Shown in pieces: positions 1 to 14,203 of a stretch of DNA of 64,000 nucleotides (positions are counted from its first letter, which is position 1; each line of letters begins with the position of its first letter). The notes below the pieces were generated by a model. It made no database searches and had not been told where the DNA came from. It was given only the letters and a program-made list of their open reading frames with translations. Origin of the DNA: Zonotrichia leucophrys gambelii (Eukaryota; Chordata; Aves; Passeriformes; Passerellidae); contig NC_088173.1 in NCBI RefSeq assembly GCF_028769735.1, forward strand, positions 20,896,038 through 20,960,037. Reading direction: 5' to 3'. Position numbers and translations under genes: made by a program.

Positions 1-3000
1 ACGAAGCCCATAACTTCTGGTTGAGAGTGATGCTTATACCCGTGTGGACACAGGAGTTATAAAGTAACACAGTCAATTTATCTGCATCTGTTGTAGCTGT
101 GACACTCATGGGCAAATTAATCACTTCTGCTTTAAAATTAGTTAATGGAATTGAAAAGATGGGGTGACTTTGCATCCTGAATGTCAAATGTGTGTTATCT
201 GCACTCATCTGTTTTCTAAGATAAATCAATAAAACGCTACACAGATTGTCAGTATGGGGAAGGTGAAGAGTTTATTAAACATATGTGGGTTCTGTTTTCT
301 TTGGAGTGAATAGCTTCTCTTTGAATTTTTGGTTTAAAATACTCTTATCCTTCTGGACTCTTGCTGAATCTTTGAAGTTTGAGTCAATCTGGAGCTGGGC
401 AAGTTTTGATTTGAAATAAATTTCTACATGAAAAATATGTACCAGCTTTGGACCAACATATGCCTATATATAGTGTTCCAAAGGCAAAAGACATTTTGTT
501 TTTGTTGGCCTTACACAGGTAGCAGTAGTTCAGAGAAAGGCAATCAATGGAATTTCTTCACACTTCCCATTCAGAGGAATTTTCTATTAAGTCCATGGTG
601 ATAAACCACTTCTGAAGAGAGAATTCAGGCTAATTTGGAAAGCAAAGCTTCTTATAGGCAAAGACAAAGTTCTCAAATGCCAGGTAGATCTGGCCATGTA
701 CGCTAGAAATTGAAACAAAAAGAAAGACGGCTGAAAACTCAATTATATTGATTTCAGTTTTGGTAATTGCATATAGATTTTAACTAATATGACAGGATGA
801 GATAATTGCATAAAAACCCCTGCCTGTTGCATCTCTTTGGGTTTTTTTTTTTTTAGTTTTTATGTTTCTATTTTCAAACCAAATTGCTTTAACATCTATC
901 AAGTACTCTCACAACAGTTACTTTTCTCAAGAGAATATACAGATATTGGTATTTTAAACAAAAGCCTTTTGCTGGTTGTGTTAGATAATATAGCATCTTT
1001 TATAAAAGGGAAACAAAATTTATAGCAACCAAGGAGAAAAGGAGTGAAAAATGTGCATAATTTGATATCAGAAGTAGGCACTTTTAACTGTGTGTGGTCA
1101 GTGCCACATCTCCTCCCCCTTTTAGAGTGGTAATGTAATTCCTACAAGTCTGCAATTTCTTAATTGAATGATTGCCACCTTATTCAGCTTATCATTGGTT
1201 CTCAGGTATGGTTTAGATTTCTGCATATAAAAGATTCACCTCTTCTTTCAGGCAGGATATTTTTGTTTCTGTTTGAAGCAGAAAGTTTATCTGCCTGGCA
1301 GTCTGTGCTGGCAACATTCCTCCCTTCAAATGCAATGCTAACAAATACGTGTTTGTGTAGAATGGACCCAGCACTAACTATAAATCCTTTGTTATAAGTC
1401 ACACCCATTTCAGAAACCAAAGCTCCCAAATATTTCAAAGTTAAAATGAGTTGTCTTTTGGCATTTACGGCATTCAACTGTGACACGCTTCATGTGGTAC
1501 ATTTAATTAAACATGTGTTCCTTACTAAGTGTGAGCACTATCATCACCATTGTTCACAAATTTATGAAACACTTAACAGTTTATGAGAAGCTGTTTCACA
1601 AACCAAGTATTTTGACATCTGTAGCAAAGCCAAGGTAAGGGAGGAAAAAGTGATCATGAGACCTGCCATATGAGTAGAGCTGACTGCAAATTTCCACTCA
1701 AACATCCTTTATAAAAATCACTGAAACTGTTTTGTTTAGGATTTTTTTGTCAGAACTTATATATTTTGCAGAAGTGGAAAGTGCCAATGAAACACTGTCA
1801 AATTTCTTGGCAGCTTTTATGAAGCCCAGAATCTCAGTTTTGGGGTGTTCCTTGGGAGCCCATGTTTTCAAAAGGCTGGCACAAGGGGTGGTGACCAAAG
1901 TACTGTGGGACAGGCAGCTCCTAACACCAGCTCCCCACAATCCTGTCTCCTTGGTGCAGGATCTGAAAAACACTACTGGCTCTGGAATTTCCAGACCTTG
2001 AAAGCTTTGGGTTTTGCCAAAGCTTGGTTCTGTACTAGACCTCAAGAGCCTTCAGTCCCCTAAGTCTGGGCTGTCAGCAGTGACTCAAAATTACTGAACT
2101 TCTGGAATCCCCTTGGCATGATGTCAGGGATGTTATGTATCTGAAAACAACACAGCTCTTGTCAACTTTGTTGGATGCCAATTGGAACAGCAAAATTGAC
2201 CCCAAAAAAATTATTAATTTTGCTAATAAGCTTTGAGGAATTCTGAAAACAGATGTTACTTTTCCATGCATCCTAAACAGAAGACCATATATTTTGTTTC
2301 AAGAAAGGAGTGCCTATTCAATTACATAAGAGACTAATTTATTTAAAAAAACAAAGGAAATTATTTTTCCTAAAGTGAATTTCTGTCCAGCTTCAGATGA
2401 TGCAATTTCCGTGGCCATTAGACCTGGATTTGAAGTGACATTCTTCAAGTGGAAGGGTCACATCTCTTTACCAGTTCTGATTTTTTGTTTTTTAATCTCT
2501 CTCATCACTTATTATACAACATTCTAAAATTTGGTTCCTGTCTGTGCATTGTTTCATTATGATGAATTTTGTCATTATGTCTTTGTAAAATTCCTACTGC
2601 TGGCCTCCTGAAGGGAAAAAAATTACAGACTATCAAACTTAATTACAGCAATCTATAGTTTTGCATTTTGCAGAATCACAAAAGCATGATTTAAATATAA
2701 AACAAATTATTTATTCAAAAATGAATTACCATCTTTATTTATACCTCAGCCCTTCATGCACCTTCAATGTTTCATAACAGATTTTTTTGTCAAAGTCTAA
2801 GGTTTTATACCACAATCATTTTGGAATATCATGCCATATCCATTAGCACCCATAAGTGACAATGTAGAACATAGAAAGCTAACATAAATTAAGATAATCA
2901 GTATTAAATCAATAAGTTTGTGCCAATGTGTGGCAGTTATTTAATTAGAGAATCCCTGAAAGCACCAGACATCAAATAAAACTGAGTTTAATCATTTTAG

Positions 3001-6000
3001 TGAGTCTTTGCATTGAGGTAATCCTTTTAAGCGTTGATCAACAGACATTGCAAGTGTTTCATATATTTGGACAGGTCTAATTACTTCAGCCCAAGATAAA
3101 TACAGAGATTAAATATTAAGCATTGCTTAGTGCTTCTGATTTATTTCTCATGGTCTCTGTTACATCTGTCTGTCATTATAAATAATACAGTTACATTTGT
3201 AGCTTTGCCTCTCAGCATCTGCAATCCATGATGCAGAATTTAAAAGGTGACTTTATCACAGAAGGAATTAGGAAGTGGTAGGAAGCTTGTGTGAGTTCCA
3301 TATTGAGCTCTATCAGGAAATAGCTTAAACCTGAGAAAACACTTCTTCTTTAAAAAAGATGCACTCCTAGATATTAACACCTGCATTTTCATATCTCTTG
3401 AATTTGGTGTTTGAAGACTAGTCGAAACAGGAATTGAATGAAAATAAAGTTATAATGAAATGGATTAAAGTATCAAATTAAAAGAAAGCTCAACAAAAAA
3501 AGTCTTTAAATGGAGATTCTCAGCAGTGCCTTGCTATACTTCAAAATACTTTTCATATTTAAATTTTGCTATGTATTTAAGACATCTAGTATCTGATGAG
3601 ATGTCTTACTTTGATGCATCATCCAAACAGATTATTGTGTGGTGTCAGAGATGTCTGTTTTCTCTCCCAGCTCTATTTTTTAAATGATTTACAAATAAAG
3701 TCTTATTTATGTGAGGCGTGAGCAATATTGCTCATTGTTACCATGTGGTTGCTCTTGGTCATTAAGGAAGTGCAAGTCACTTCGTTTGTTTACAGAAGCA
3801 TTTTGTAGCACTTGAGGTTAATTTTCATTCTGATAGAAAGAGTATCTGAATTTATGCCTTTTTTTAAAAATAGAGGACTGAGAATGTTCTTTTAGTACAG
3901 AGTGATATGTTTCTATTAAATTAAACAGAAGCAAAGAGAATGCTGATCATGAAATAAACTTAGTCTTATTTAATTTGAATGTGTATATTTATCTTCTAAG
4001 TGTTTATGTGTCTTGTATGCTGTATTTGGTTATATGCTGATATAAAAAAACCTCATAGTATGCCTAAAGCATTCACTGATGGCAATATATGTTAAGGATG
4101 TTTTTTACTTTTGATTCAATAGTAGATTGGGAATTCATATTTACATTTCTTTATTAAGAGTATGGAGTCATAGAACCTGCAGTGAAATTTCTGTGATGTT
4201 CTGCTCTGAAATCATAAGTGCTGGCCATTAGAAACTGCTTTTGCCAGAGTAAACTCTCAGATCCAGGCGTGACCAGAGGAGTCTCCCAAAAAAAAGCCCC
4301 AAACTTTTGGGCAGTCATTACTCCACTGCTTGCTGTTCAGTTCTTACTGCCCTGGGCTGTGAGGTGGGAACCACCTGCCTTTGTCCATGGTTTTCTAATA
4401 ATGCCCGTGATAAGAAGTGGTATCAAATATTGCACAGGACTTGCCGTGGGACTGGTTCCCTTTTCACCCAATTGGATGAATATTTTGCAGTCCTCAACAC
4501 AGAAGGAGCTCCTGCATTTTGCTTTGATTTCTGGTGCAGCTACATAGTGTCACCAAGGCAACCTGCTCCACTGTTATCTTTCTTCCAGTGAACTGTCTCA
4601 AAACATCAGCAGCCTCAAATAATTGCCTGCAATATGTGGGGTCAGACACTTCACCAGTATGCACAAAGGCACAAAGCTATTACTTTCTTGTTGGCTATCA
4701 TGTCATTATAGCAAATAACTTTGGGCTCATGGGACAATGTGTATATTAAAGCTTGTAAAGTAAAAATGATTCTATAGCACTTATATCCTATTGTGATGCC
4801 TTGGGGATGCAAGGGACTACTTTGTTCAGACAGTTGTATTCCTAATTTTTGAGGATAATAGAGCATTACTGCTAATTTATCTGTATATGGACAGCATGCT
4901 GCAGTTCACAGAATAATGCTGTCTTGCATTTTCTGCCGCAAGAACAAGCTAGAGCTGAGCTTTCTTATGATGGTAGAATTTGTGCTAGCCTGCCATTTCC
5001 ATATGTCTTTCTCTTCCATTCAGAACACAGCTTTATTCACAGAGCTATCCCAGTTCCCACAGACTTCTGACAAAAGATTCTTGTGCCTCTTGCCTTGAAA
5101 CCATCATAACATACCCCTAGGCTTGCTGAAAGCCATCTTACTGTGATACTTTGCTGAGACACCCCCGTGTGGAGGTAGAGCAAGATGTTTGTACAGTTTG
5201 TGCTTTGAACTTACATTCTTTAAAGAAGCAAATGAAAAATATTGTACTAGAAAATTAAATTAAAACAGTGTCGTCTGCTAATTAAATTCCCGTAACCAAA
5301 TTGGCTACTTTACTGCTCAGCAGCATTTGCAAAAGCAAAGGGAATTTGGGTATTAGTGGTGGTGGCTCTGGGTATTAGTGGTGTTATCCACTATTGCACA
5401 GACCCATGAACATGAGCTCTGGAAGGTACAAATCTTCTGTGCTTTCTGAGGCTGAAATAAACAGTTTGATCTGAGTTGTTTTACAGATGCAACTTGCATC
5501 AAAAGATTAAATTCCCATTTTTGTTAGAGAGCCCTACTCAATCCTGCAGTGCATCAGCCTCTCTCTTTTTTTTTAAGAACTTGGGGCCTCCTTTTCATTT
5601 TTTTATTTCAGGCCTTTCAGTGTTTTGTTTTACAGCTTGACCTCATCAATAGTTATAACCAAGGAAGGACTGGGAGGCTGAAGCATTGAAAACAATTAAG
5701 AGAGTCTCTGGCTCTAGAAATAAAGTGTAAATGGAATGCTAACACAAAATGTATAGCTAGTAATATGAAATTAAAGAGCATATTCAACCCAAGCATTAAC
5801 CTAAACCAGTCATTGTGATTCATGGAGTTCTTTAAAAATGCCATTTTTGCTGTTTAATTTTGAAGTTAGGAACTTTACCAGCTCCCATGGGAGAGGGCTG
5901 CTATTCATGATCTGATTAATGCAGGTAATTATCTGTCACATAATTAACACGTACAATTTTACAGTTGTTACCTGCCTCAAATTTATTTTGCCTGGGACCT

Positions 6001-8186
6001 ATTGATGTGAGAATGATCTGTTCACAGGTTGATGCTTGCATGGTGGAATGCGTGCTAAAAATGGATTTTCTTTTGAAAAATTATGATTTGATGTTCTTTT
6101 GAACACAGAAATTCCAGTAGTGGATCTAAATTATGACTAAATGGGAAAACTTTTACTTTACTCAGCTTTGCTAGTTTTTGTTAATTTAATTTTATTCCTG
6201 TAGCATTTTACTAAAATTATTGGGGAAAAAATTAGAATTTCCTTTTTTTTCAGAATGAATAGCTCCCCGCAGCTCTTTACTAGAGCACTAGGCTGTGGTT
6301 TTATTTTAATTACTCTCTTTCCTCAGCACTACTTTCCTCTATTTTATTTTTATTTAATTGGATCAAAAGAATCTCTCTTGTGGGAAAATTAAAGGACAGA
6401 GAAGGCAACTGTAACTATTCATTGGAAAGTCAGTATTCTTCCTAAAGCCATATTTATAGATATTTAAAAGCATGAGCTCCTTTTTTTAATCTTTGTTACG
6501 TGGAAATTCAGACATATGTGTAGATATGTACAAAAAAATGATATGTCCAGGTATGTTGAAACAACAATGTATTTTAAAATACCAGGGTTTTGGCAAACAA
6601 AGACATTTAAACCAAACCACACCTTGGTAACAACTTGTACTGATTCTCAGCAGGCTGGACAGTTTGAAATAGAGGAAATAAGGCACTGTGATGACTACTG
6701 GAGAGAAGGCAATTGAAGTAAAGACTATCAAAACTGTAATCACACTCTACAACTTGTTTTAGGTCCCTAAAGCAACAGATCTTTAGAGAAATTTTCTGGA
6801 ACTGGACATGACTGAAGAACTAAAGGAAGTGGAGAGGGTTACAAAACCATGTAATAGGATGTTGGTCTCACAATGTTGCTATATCAGTTTTTCTAATTTC
6901 TCTCCTTTTCCAATTTCTACAATGCTATTAGAGCCTTCTGTCCATGTCCATCCCACTATAAGCACTCAAATGTGCAAAGGGAAATCCTATTTGGTACTCA
7001 AAGACAGAGGCACAGACTGTTGGAGATGGTTTGTTGTGGCTCCTGTAGTGGAGAAAGGACTTGTAGCTGCTTTGACCCCAGCAGAATCCATCTCAAATCC
7101 ACCACTGAGCCTATGTCATGCTTTTATATTGCCTCTAAAATACACATCACAAAATGCAGCAGCCCTACTAGCTTTGGTCAGAAAGGGAAATTTCATCATA
7201 ACTGGTGTTGCAGGAAAATTATGGTCTGTGCTCTTGTAGTGTGGCAGTTTGACTGATTTTTTTATGGTTTTCTTTGTATGCGTATGTGTCGAAGTTGTTT
7301 GAGGGCAGGACTGTGATTTAAATGTATTTGCTACTTAATGGTTGGGGCAAATGTCATGCCTTCAGTTAGATATGCTGCTCTTTTGGAAATACAGAGTAGG
7401 CAGAGGCAGGAGTCAACAACTGCAAAGAGAGAACAAAAGTGACAGACTAGATCCTTTGATGGAATGATCATGGAAATACTGTGGGGAAAGCAGACAACAG
7501 TAGCATCTGTTTCTGTTCTTGACTAACTGTGATAAAAGTTAATGGAGACATAGATTCTACCCCTTTTATCCCTGTTTCTTTATGGGTTACCAACATGTAG
7601 CTTCTTTTTTGTTTTTTGAGTACGTAATAGCCCAGATACCTGAAGTAGACATTTTCTAGAGTTGTAGATGTGTACCTCTTGTTTGTAGTACCAGAAACTC
7701 CTCATAGTTTTACACTAGAGTGATAGTTCACTCCTGATCAGTGGTTTAATGTTTTACCTGCAGTTTCTTTGCCAGGATTATTTTTTAGATAAGGTAGCTG
7801 AAGTGTACTGTGCTTGGAGATAGCGATCTTTTTATTAAAGACCTTACAAAGCAAGAAAAGAAAAAGTAATTGTGAATGAGGAGTTCATGATAGCACTGAA
7901 GGCTCTGTTGAACAAAAGATGGGTTAATGTCTTTTCAGAATTTGAAGAAGATACTTGGAGAGTAAACACTTGGTCACATGCTTCTGCATTCTATATATTG
8001 ATGTAAAGCAAATTCCAGCAGATGGGAGCTAGAAAGAGACTCCCAATATGGAGAGATTATTCTGTAATTACTTCCCACGGGATTCCTTGCACATCTCACC
8101 AAAGCATCTGGTGTTGGCCTCTATCTGAAACAGAGCACTGGATGAGAGGGACATGAGGTTCTGTATTTCCAAAGCATAGGTGTTGT

Positions 8187-8262
8187 GTTTTGTTTTGTGT
8201 TTTGGGTTTGTTTTTTTTTTTTTTGTTTGGTTTGGGGTTTTTATTGGGTTTTTTTTGTTGTT
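8187..8262. repeat. T/G-rich low-complexity tract
   Basis: Runs of T interrupted by single or paired G, with a 15-T run in the middle. The long minus-strand reading frame over it (poly Lys/Asn/Thr) is a by-product of this composition and not a gene. Confidence 0.85.
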
Positions 8263-11200
8263 AGTCTGTGTTGGGATGTTTAGGATGCAGATACTGAAGT
8301 TCTTGTAGCTGGTTAATGACAAGCATTCTCAATACCACTTTCATATTGCAAAAACAGCTACTTCATTTTAGAAACTATATTCTTGAATTGCTTAATTTCT
8401 ACACTTCTCTTTTACATTTTTTAAGGGTTTGCTAATTGATGTCATACACAGCAAAACATTGCATAAGCTTGTGAAGAGTGCATACTGATTATATCACTTA
8501 AGTCTGTTCTAATTGTCACAAAAAAGAAATAAGGTGTCATCTTGGTTATGATAAAACTGAATTAATAGTTCTTTGCAGATTATAATCTTAAGGTGTTCAT
8601 CAAAGTGAGGTTTTTCATTAGATATTTCTTTTATTACTCTAGGTATGCACATCATACAAGAGTGAAGTAAGTATGTTTGTTTTTAGAAATGTACCCATTT
8701 CTGGTTCAGTTTAAAAATTTTAATAGGTGTTTTAAATACACTACAGACATTCTTTTGAATTCCAGACAGGTGTGTTTAGTATCTCTCAGGGACAGAAATA
8801 GATTTTGAGCAAACTTCAGGCAGATTTGCCAGACAATGATCTCTGCTGGAATATCTAATGAGATAACTAGATGGAGGTAAAGTTGTGCATAGACAGGGAC
8901 ATAGGATCCACCAGGTGACATGGGGTTTTAAAAATTCATTTCCTTTCCCTGTTCAGCAATTAACATAGCAGGGGTTTAATTATGGTCTTCTAGTCTTTAT
9001 CCTTACAAGAGTTTCTTCTCTGGGATACATCTTTTCAAAAAAGGCAATGACAAATATGTTTTCTGTATTTTCTGTGCTCCTGCTCAGTTCTTCCTACTCT
9101 CTGGATGTGTTTGGGGAAAAGAACACAGTAGTGTAGGTGTTTTCATGGCCCAAACCCTTCTCCTGTCAGCTGTCAGACCTGGCTCATTCTCTTGGACTGT
9201 CTGAGGGGCACTTCTCATGTTGGAGCAGGATGTGGAGACACATGCTTTGTCCTTTAAGACACCATCCCCACGGTACAGGCTGTAACCACATTTTGTTTAG
9301 GTGGCACAGAGAGGCCCAGAATGCCTTTATTCAAATAACAAGGTTTGAAGTCTCATCTCTTACGAACACTTCCAATTTCTCTGGGGCTATTTTGTTCTCC
9401 CAACGTGAGTGGAGCCCTGTTGTCCTTTATTACTATTATTTCTTCCTCTTCCACCCACTGCTCAGATTCCATTCCACAAACTACCATGGCAGCTGCTTTC
9501 CTCCAGCTGGTAGGTTGATAGCAGTGAACAGCTCACTGTGGAGCCTGAGCCAATTAGTACTGCAGCAAGTGACCAGAAAACCCTCCCTAACATAAATAAC
9601 TCGGAGCTACATGTTCACACTGTTGACATATCTTCACTGCTCAGCTCACTTCAGCATACACCACACCAGTCCTTTTCCAAAAGTGCTGGCTAAATCCTTT
9701 GGGTTGAGTTTCAGATAAGAAAGACCTTTTTCTGTATGTTTTTTAGTCTGTGTGCAGAGTGCAGTTTCTACAACAGCTCTAGTAAGTAATTTTAGCCTCT
9801 ATTTTGCAGGCATAATTACTTTAAGATAAAGGTCGGCTGAAAGTATTTCTTCAGACTGTAGAAAGAATTCAGAAAATATTGCATGATGACTTTAGCTCTA
9901 GGTGAGAGCAGAAATCTCTCCAGCTGTGGTTGTTGTTTACATTATACATAGGCTTTTTTTTTTTTTTCTGCTAAATAATGGATAGGGAGAAAAATGTCAC
10001 AAAAAATGTTTAATATTAGCAATATTCCCCCCATACCAGCTTCCCCTGTCAGACCTCCTTACATGCAATTTTTAAAACAGAGTTCTTGAAAATACCCAGG
10101 GGTTAAAAAGTCCAGGCATTCATCATATGTTGCAAAGCAGCCCATTAACTTCACCTTCAATATTTGGCATCCTCAGTGCTGGGCCCCTGCAGCAGAGAGA
10201 CCTTCAGCTGTAGAGGTGTGAGTCTGCAGACCTGCAGTAGAGCTGCAGTTGCCTCAGGACATCGGTGCAGACAAAAACCTGTAGCCAGTGTGACAGAATA
10301 TTGCCCTGGACAGGAGGCAACACGTGGGCACAGAGTGGTGGGTGGGAGCAGGCAGGCAGCAAATCCACAATGCAGAGGTGGGGAAAGGAAACCCAGGCAG
10401 CAGAGTTTGCTCAGTGCCATGGGCAGGTGTGGAGACAGCTTTTGTGTGAGCAGCGTGGAGCTTTCGGTTCTGCATTGGCCATCGTGAAACCGCTTTGCAG
10501 AAAGCGAAATGTACGAGAGGGAATTAACATTGCAGGTTTGCTTCTCTTAAGCAGAGAGGCTCTGTTGGTATGCAGGACATGAAGCAGCATCCCCACACTC
10601 ACAAGGAGTGTTTTCAGAAGATACTAAAAAAAATATCTGTAATTCCTTGTTGCATATTGATTAATCAAGCTTGTATTAGAAGTGGCATGCAGGGAGGCAT
10701 ATTTTTGTACTTTAAAATAAATATGAGAGATTTTCTCAAACTGCTTTACAGGAAAGGGAAGTGGTTGGCTACACATGATTTAAAGTTCCCTGTGTGTTTT
10801 AGGGTTTGGTGGGTCTTTTAATTTTATTTTTTTTTTATTTCCCCTGAAGACTCATGACTACATTTTGTAATTACAAGAGTGGGATTTGAAATCAGTAACC
10901 ACTCTCTTGAAATTTCTGAGTGAAATTTTCTTTAGGAAACAAAAGCAAAATATGAGGTAGAAACCTAGAGCAGGGTACAGTTTTACAGCTGCCACTTTAA
11001 AGATTATTCCAAAATTCTCAGTAAAGTTTAGGAATTCCAACTGAGATGCACGTTGGGTCTTAGAAGCAGCTGTAAGTAGTAGTTGGGGTGGGACGAGTGT
11101 TCCTGATCACGCTCACAGTCCAGCTGCTTTCCGTTCTTGGTGGGAACCTTGAGTCAGGCAGTCTCCGACCACCCTCCAGTGGCTTTCAGAGCACACTGCA

Positions 11201-13660
11201 AGCGACACGCTCGGAAAGCTTATTCAGAAAATAAAAAGGGGGCTGGGGATATTCCAAGCTTTCTGCTGGGGACGCATTTGGATTTTTGTTACTCTTTGGA
11301 TTTATTTGGTGACTTGTTTAAAAGAGCTTTTGGTTCTGGTTAGATGTTACAAAGTGTTCTAGCACACCTGTTCTGTGAAGCATTATGATATTCATGCAGT
11401 TGCTTGCATTTGCAGGACATTAAACCATCTGCATTTGTGATGATTTCCAGTCTGTGTTTGTATTGCTGCCAGGATTACAGAATCTGTGAGTGTGACAATT
11501 GGCTGTACAACAGTGAAGGATTGTTTTATGTGGGGCTGGGCAAAAGCTACAGTTTTTTCTATTAATTTAGTGACTCAGTAATTTTCAAGTCATTATAAAT
11601 GTCTCCTCTGGCTGCTGCCATTTATTTCTGTCATTACAGCATCTAAAGCACCTGAGGAGCATTAAGATCTAAATTTCCAAAGAAAATTGCATCTGTGTAC
11701 TTAATTTTGTGCTGTAGATGGTAGCATCTGATATTCTATCCATGGCATGTCACAGTGTCATCAACCTGATTGCTGTATTTTCTTGGAGATCACTGATGAA
11801 GATAATAAAACATGACACAAGTTATTTTTATCTTTCTATTATGAATGTGGAAAGCCATGAAAACTGCAGGAGCTTCAAAACACAGCAGGGATGAATTTAT
11901 CAGAGGTTAAGGAGGCATTAATGCTCTTTGTGACATGAAAGGTAGCACCTGCCAAATTCCCCACATGACTTTAGGCTGTATCAAGTCCCAGACTATAAAG
12001 CAGAAGTAAAAGGGGCTGATGCTTTCATTGCTCATTACATTGTTGTCTCATCCTTTGTTATGGATTTTCAAGCAATTTTTATATCACATAACTGTGCTTT
12101 TGTCCAAGCAAGTCTGTTCTAAAACTAACAGTTAATTTTTTGATACAAGCCTATTGCAAAAATCCTAAAATAGGGAATTGCACTTTTCTGCTCCAGGACA
12201 ACATAAATTGCTGGCTCATCTACTAACATCACTCATCTAGTAGAGCATGACTCATCTAGTCACAAAGTACTCTCTGTTCAGCCAACCTAAAATATGTGAG
12301 TAGGATGGGGAAGTTACATCAGCTGCCATTGGGATCACCAGAAGTACAGCACCAAGTTTAATTGCTTTTTTTCTTCTGAGTTCAGCTCATCATCACCATA
12401 GCTGGGAGAATTATGACTGCAGCAAGGGCAAGACAAAACAAAAGAGCAGCTTTGGAGCACACTAAGAGCTGTAAAATGTTCCCAGGTAGCTGTCTGTGAC
12501 AGAGTCTCTCCTTGGACCTTATTCCTTTCCTGTATCCCAAACTGGGAGTATGAGATATTCTGCAGTGACCCAGTCCCATAATCACCTATGCCCTGGTGAC
12601 CTCTCCCAGTGTCTTGGCAGGCACCTTCTGTCTGGTGTGGTAACGTGTGTGGATAGAATGGACAGACAGGGCAGGCAAGGCAGGCAGTCTTGTGGGAGAA
12701 GAAAAGGGGGCAGCTGGAGGAAGCAGAGTCCAGTAGACCTTGGCTTGCCTTCTGGCTGGATTTGATGAGATGTTACCAAAAAGGCCTGCTTCAGCCAATT
12801 TCTGCGGGCTTCCTCTCCTGAGATACCTTTCTTGTAAATCTCAGCAGAATTCTGTGAGCTGGAACCTTTATTTACCTATCCTGCCTGTTGGTTGGTTGAT
12901 TTTGTCTGGGTTTTTTCCACCTACAAAATGTTTACATTTAGACAAATGGGACCAGCATTTGTCTTTGACTGGGCATTCAGATGAACACAAAGCATTATGA
13001 GTATATTAGAGAGTACAATGGCTATAAAGAGACTGCATGTATACATGACAATGAAAATTTTGCAGAGTCTTCTCTCCAACAGACCAAATGGTGTAGCATC
13101 AAAGTTGAGATAACAGACAAAATCTGTTTAAGAACAAATCATTCTTCATTATGTTCTTTGTTATCTCTCACAAAACGCCCACAGGTAAGTGAAGGGTTAA
13201 GCTAAAATCTTTTCTTCCATCTGGACAAAGACAAGGGTTCTTTCTTTGGAAAGAAAGTCTGTTTCAAGACTTGAATTTTCACTGCAAAAAACTAAAATCT
13301 CCTGGTCAAAGGCTGTGTAACCTAGTGGCTCTAAGGAAATAAGACTGTGATAATGCCACATACTCTCTGGTCTGACCACTGAATATTAGCTACACGAACT
13401 ATAATGAGTATAAAGTTTGGGGGTCATTACTTAAAAGAAAATTAAAACAAGCCTTTTTTTAATCCTCCCATTTTTCCAAACTGCCATACAAAACTCAGCA
13501 AGCTTAGTTTTCACTCAAAAAGTAGATATATCAGAAACTGAAATGAGGTCTCAGCTAATAAATAAGCTGATGGCTCTGACTCTTTGTATATTACTCAGGA
13601 AATATTTACATTTTTCTAAATAATTATTTATGCTTTGTGTTCATGAAGTGTGGGAGAAGT

Positions 13661-14203
13661 GATTCTTGAGAGACCCCCAGCAGGACTGCTGCATCCAGCT
13701 CTAGGATGGATTCCTAGAGGGTGCCCACGGAGGTCATGTTGGAGAGAGTCCAGAAGAGGCCACAGGAAATGATCAGAGAGCTGGAGCACCTCTCCTATGA
13801 GGAATAGCTAACAGCTGAGGTTGTTCAGCCTGGAGAAAAGGCTTTGAGACCTTATTGTGGCCTTCCAGTACCTAAATGGAGCCTGTAAGAAAGATGGAGC
13901 AAACTTTTTAGCAGGGCTTGTTACAGTAGCACAAGGGAAAAGGATTTTAAGCAAAACAACAAAAAAAGGCAGTATCTGGACTACATTTAGACGAAACTTC
14001 TTATGATGAGAATGGTGAAACAGTGGAACAGGTTGCCTAGGGAAGCGGTAGGTGCCCCATCCTGGGAAACCTTATGGTCAGGTTGGATGGGGCTCTGAGC
14101 TGGCTGGTCTAATTGCAGATGTGCCTGCTCATTGCAGGGGGTTGAACAGGACACGATGAGCCTTAAGTTCCCTTCCAACCCAAAGCATTCTGTGATTCAT
14201 GGA
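13661..14203 (+). mobile_element. CR1 LINE, 3' part with end of ORF2 and 3' UTR
   Basis: The sequence follows the end of avian CR1. The decayed ORF2 C-terminal part can be followed through the 'vq(k)rp...mirelehlsye' region near 13745-13800, the 'lfslek' and 'taafqylkg'-like parts to about 13890, and a 3' part reading like 'wnrlpre' near 14020. The element ends in the standard CR1 3' terminus, with TTCCAACCCAAAGCATTCTG at 14173 followed by TGATTC. There are frameshifts and stops throughout, so it is inactive. It is 5'-truncated, as is usual for CR1, and inserted in the MARCHF1 sense direction. Confidence 0.93.

Noticed and set aside
4218..4591. Overlapping frames that might be a broken gene
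   Set aside because: Read in all frames; no stretch resembled a known family strongly enough to support a pseudogene.
8068..8322. Lys/Asn/Thr-rich frame on the - strand
   Set aside because: Produced by the T/G-rich low-complexity tract.
9137..9595. 152-residue + strand frame
   Set aside because: No domain or conserved pattern recognised; lies in MARCHF1 intron sequence.
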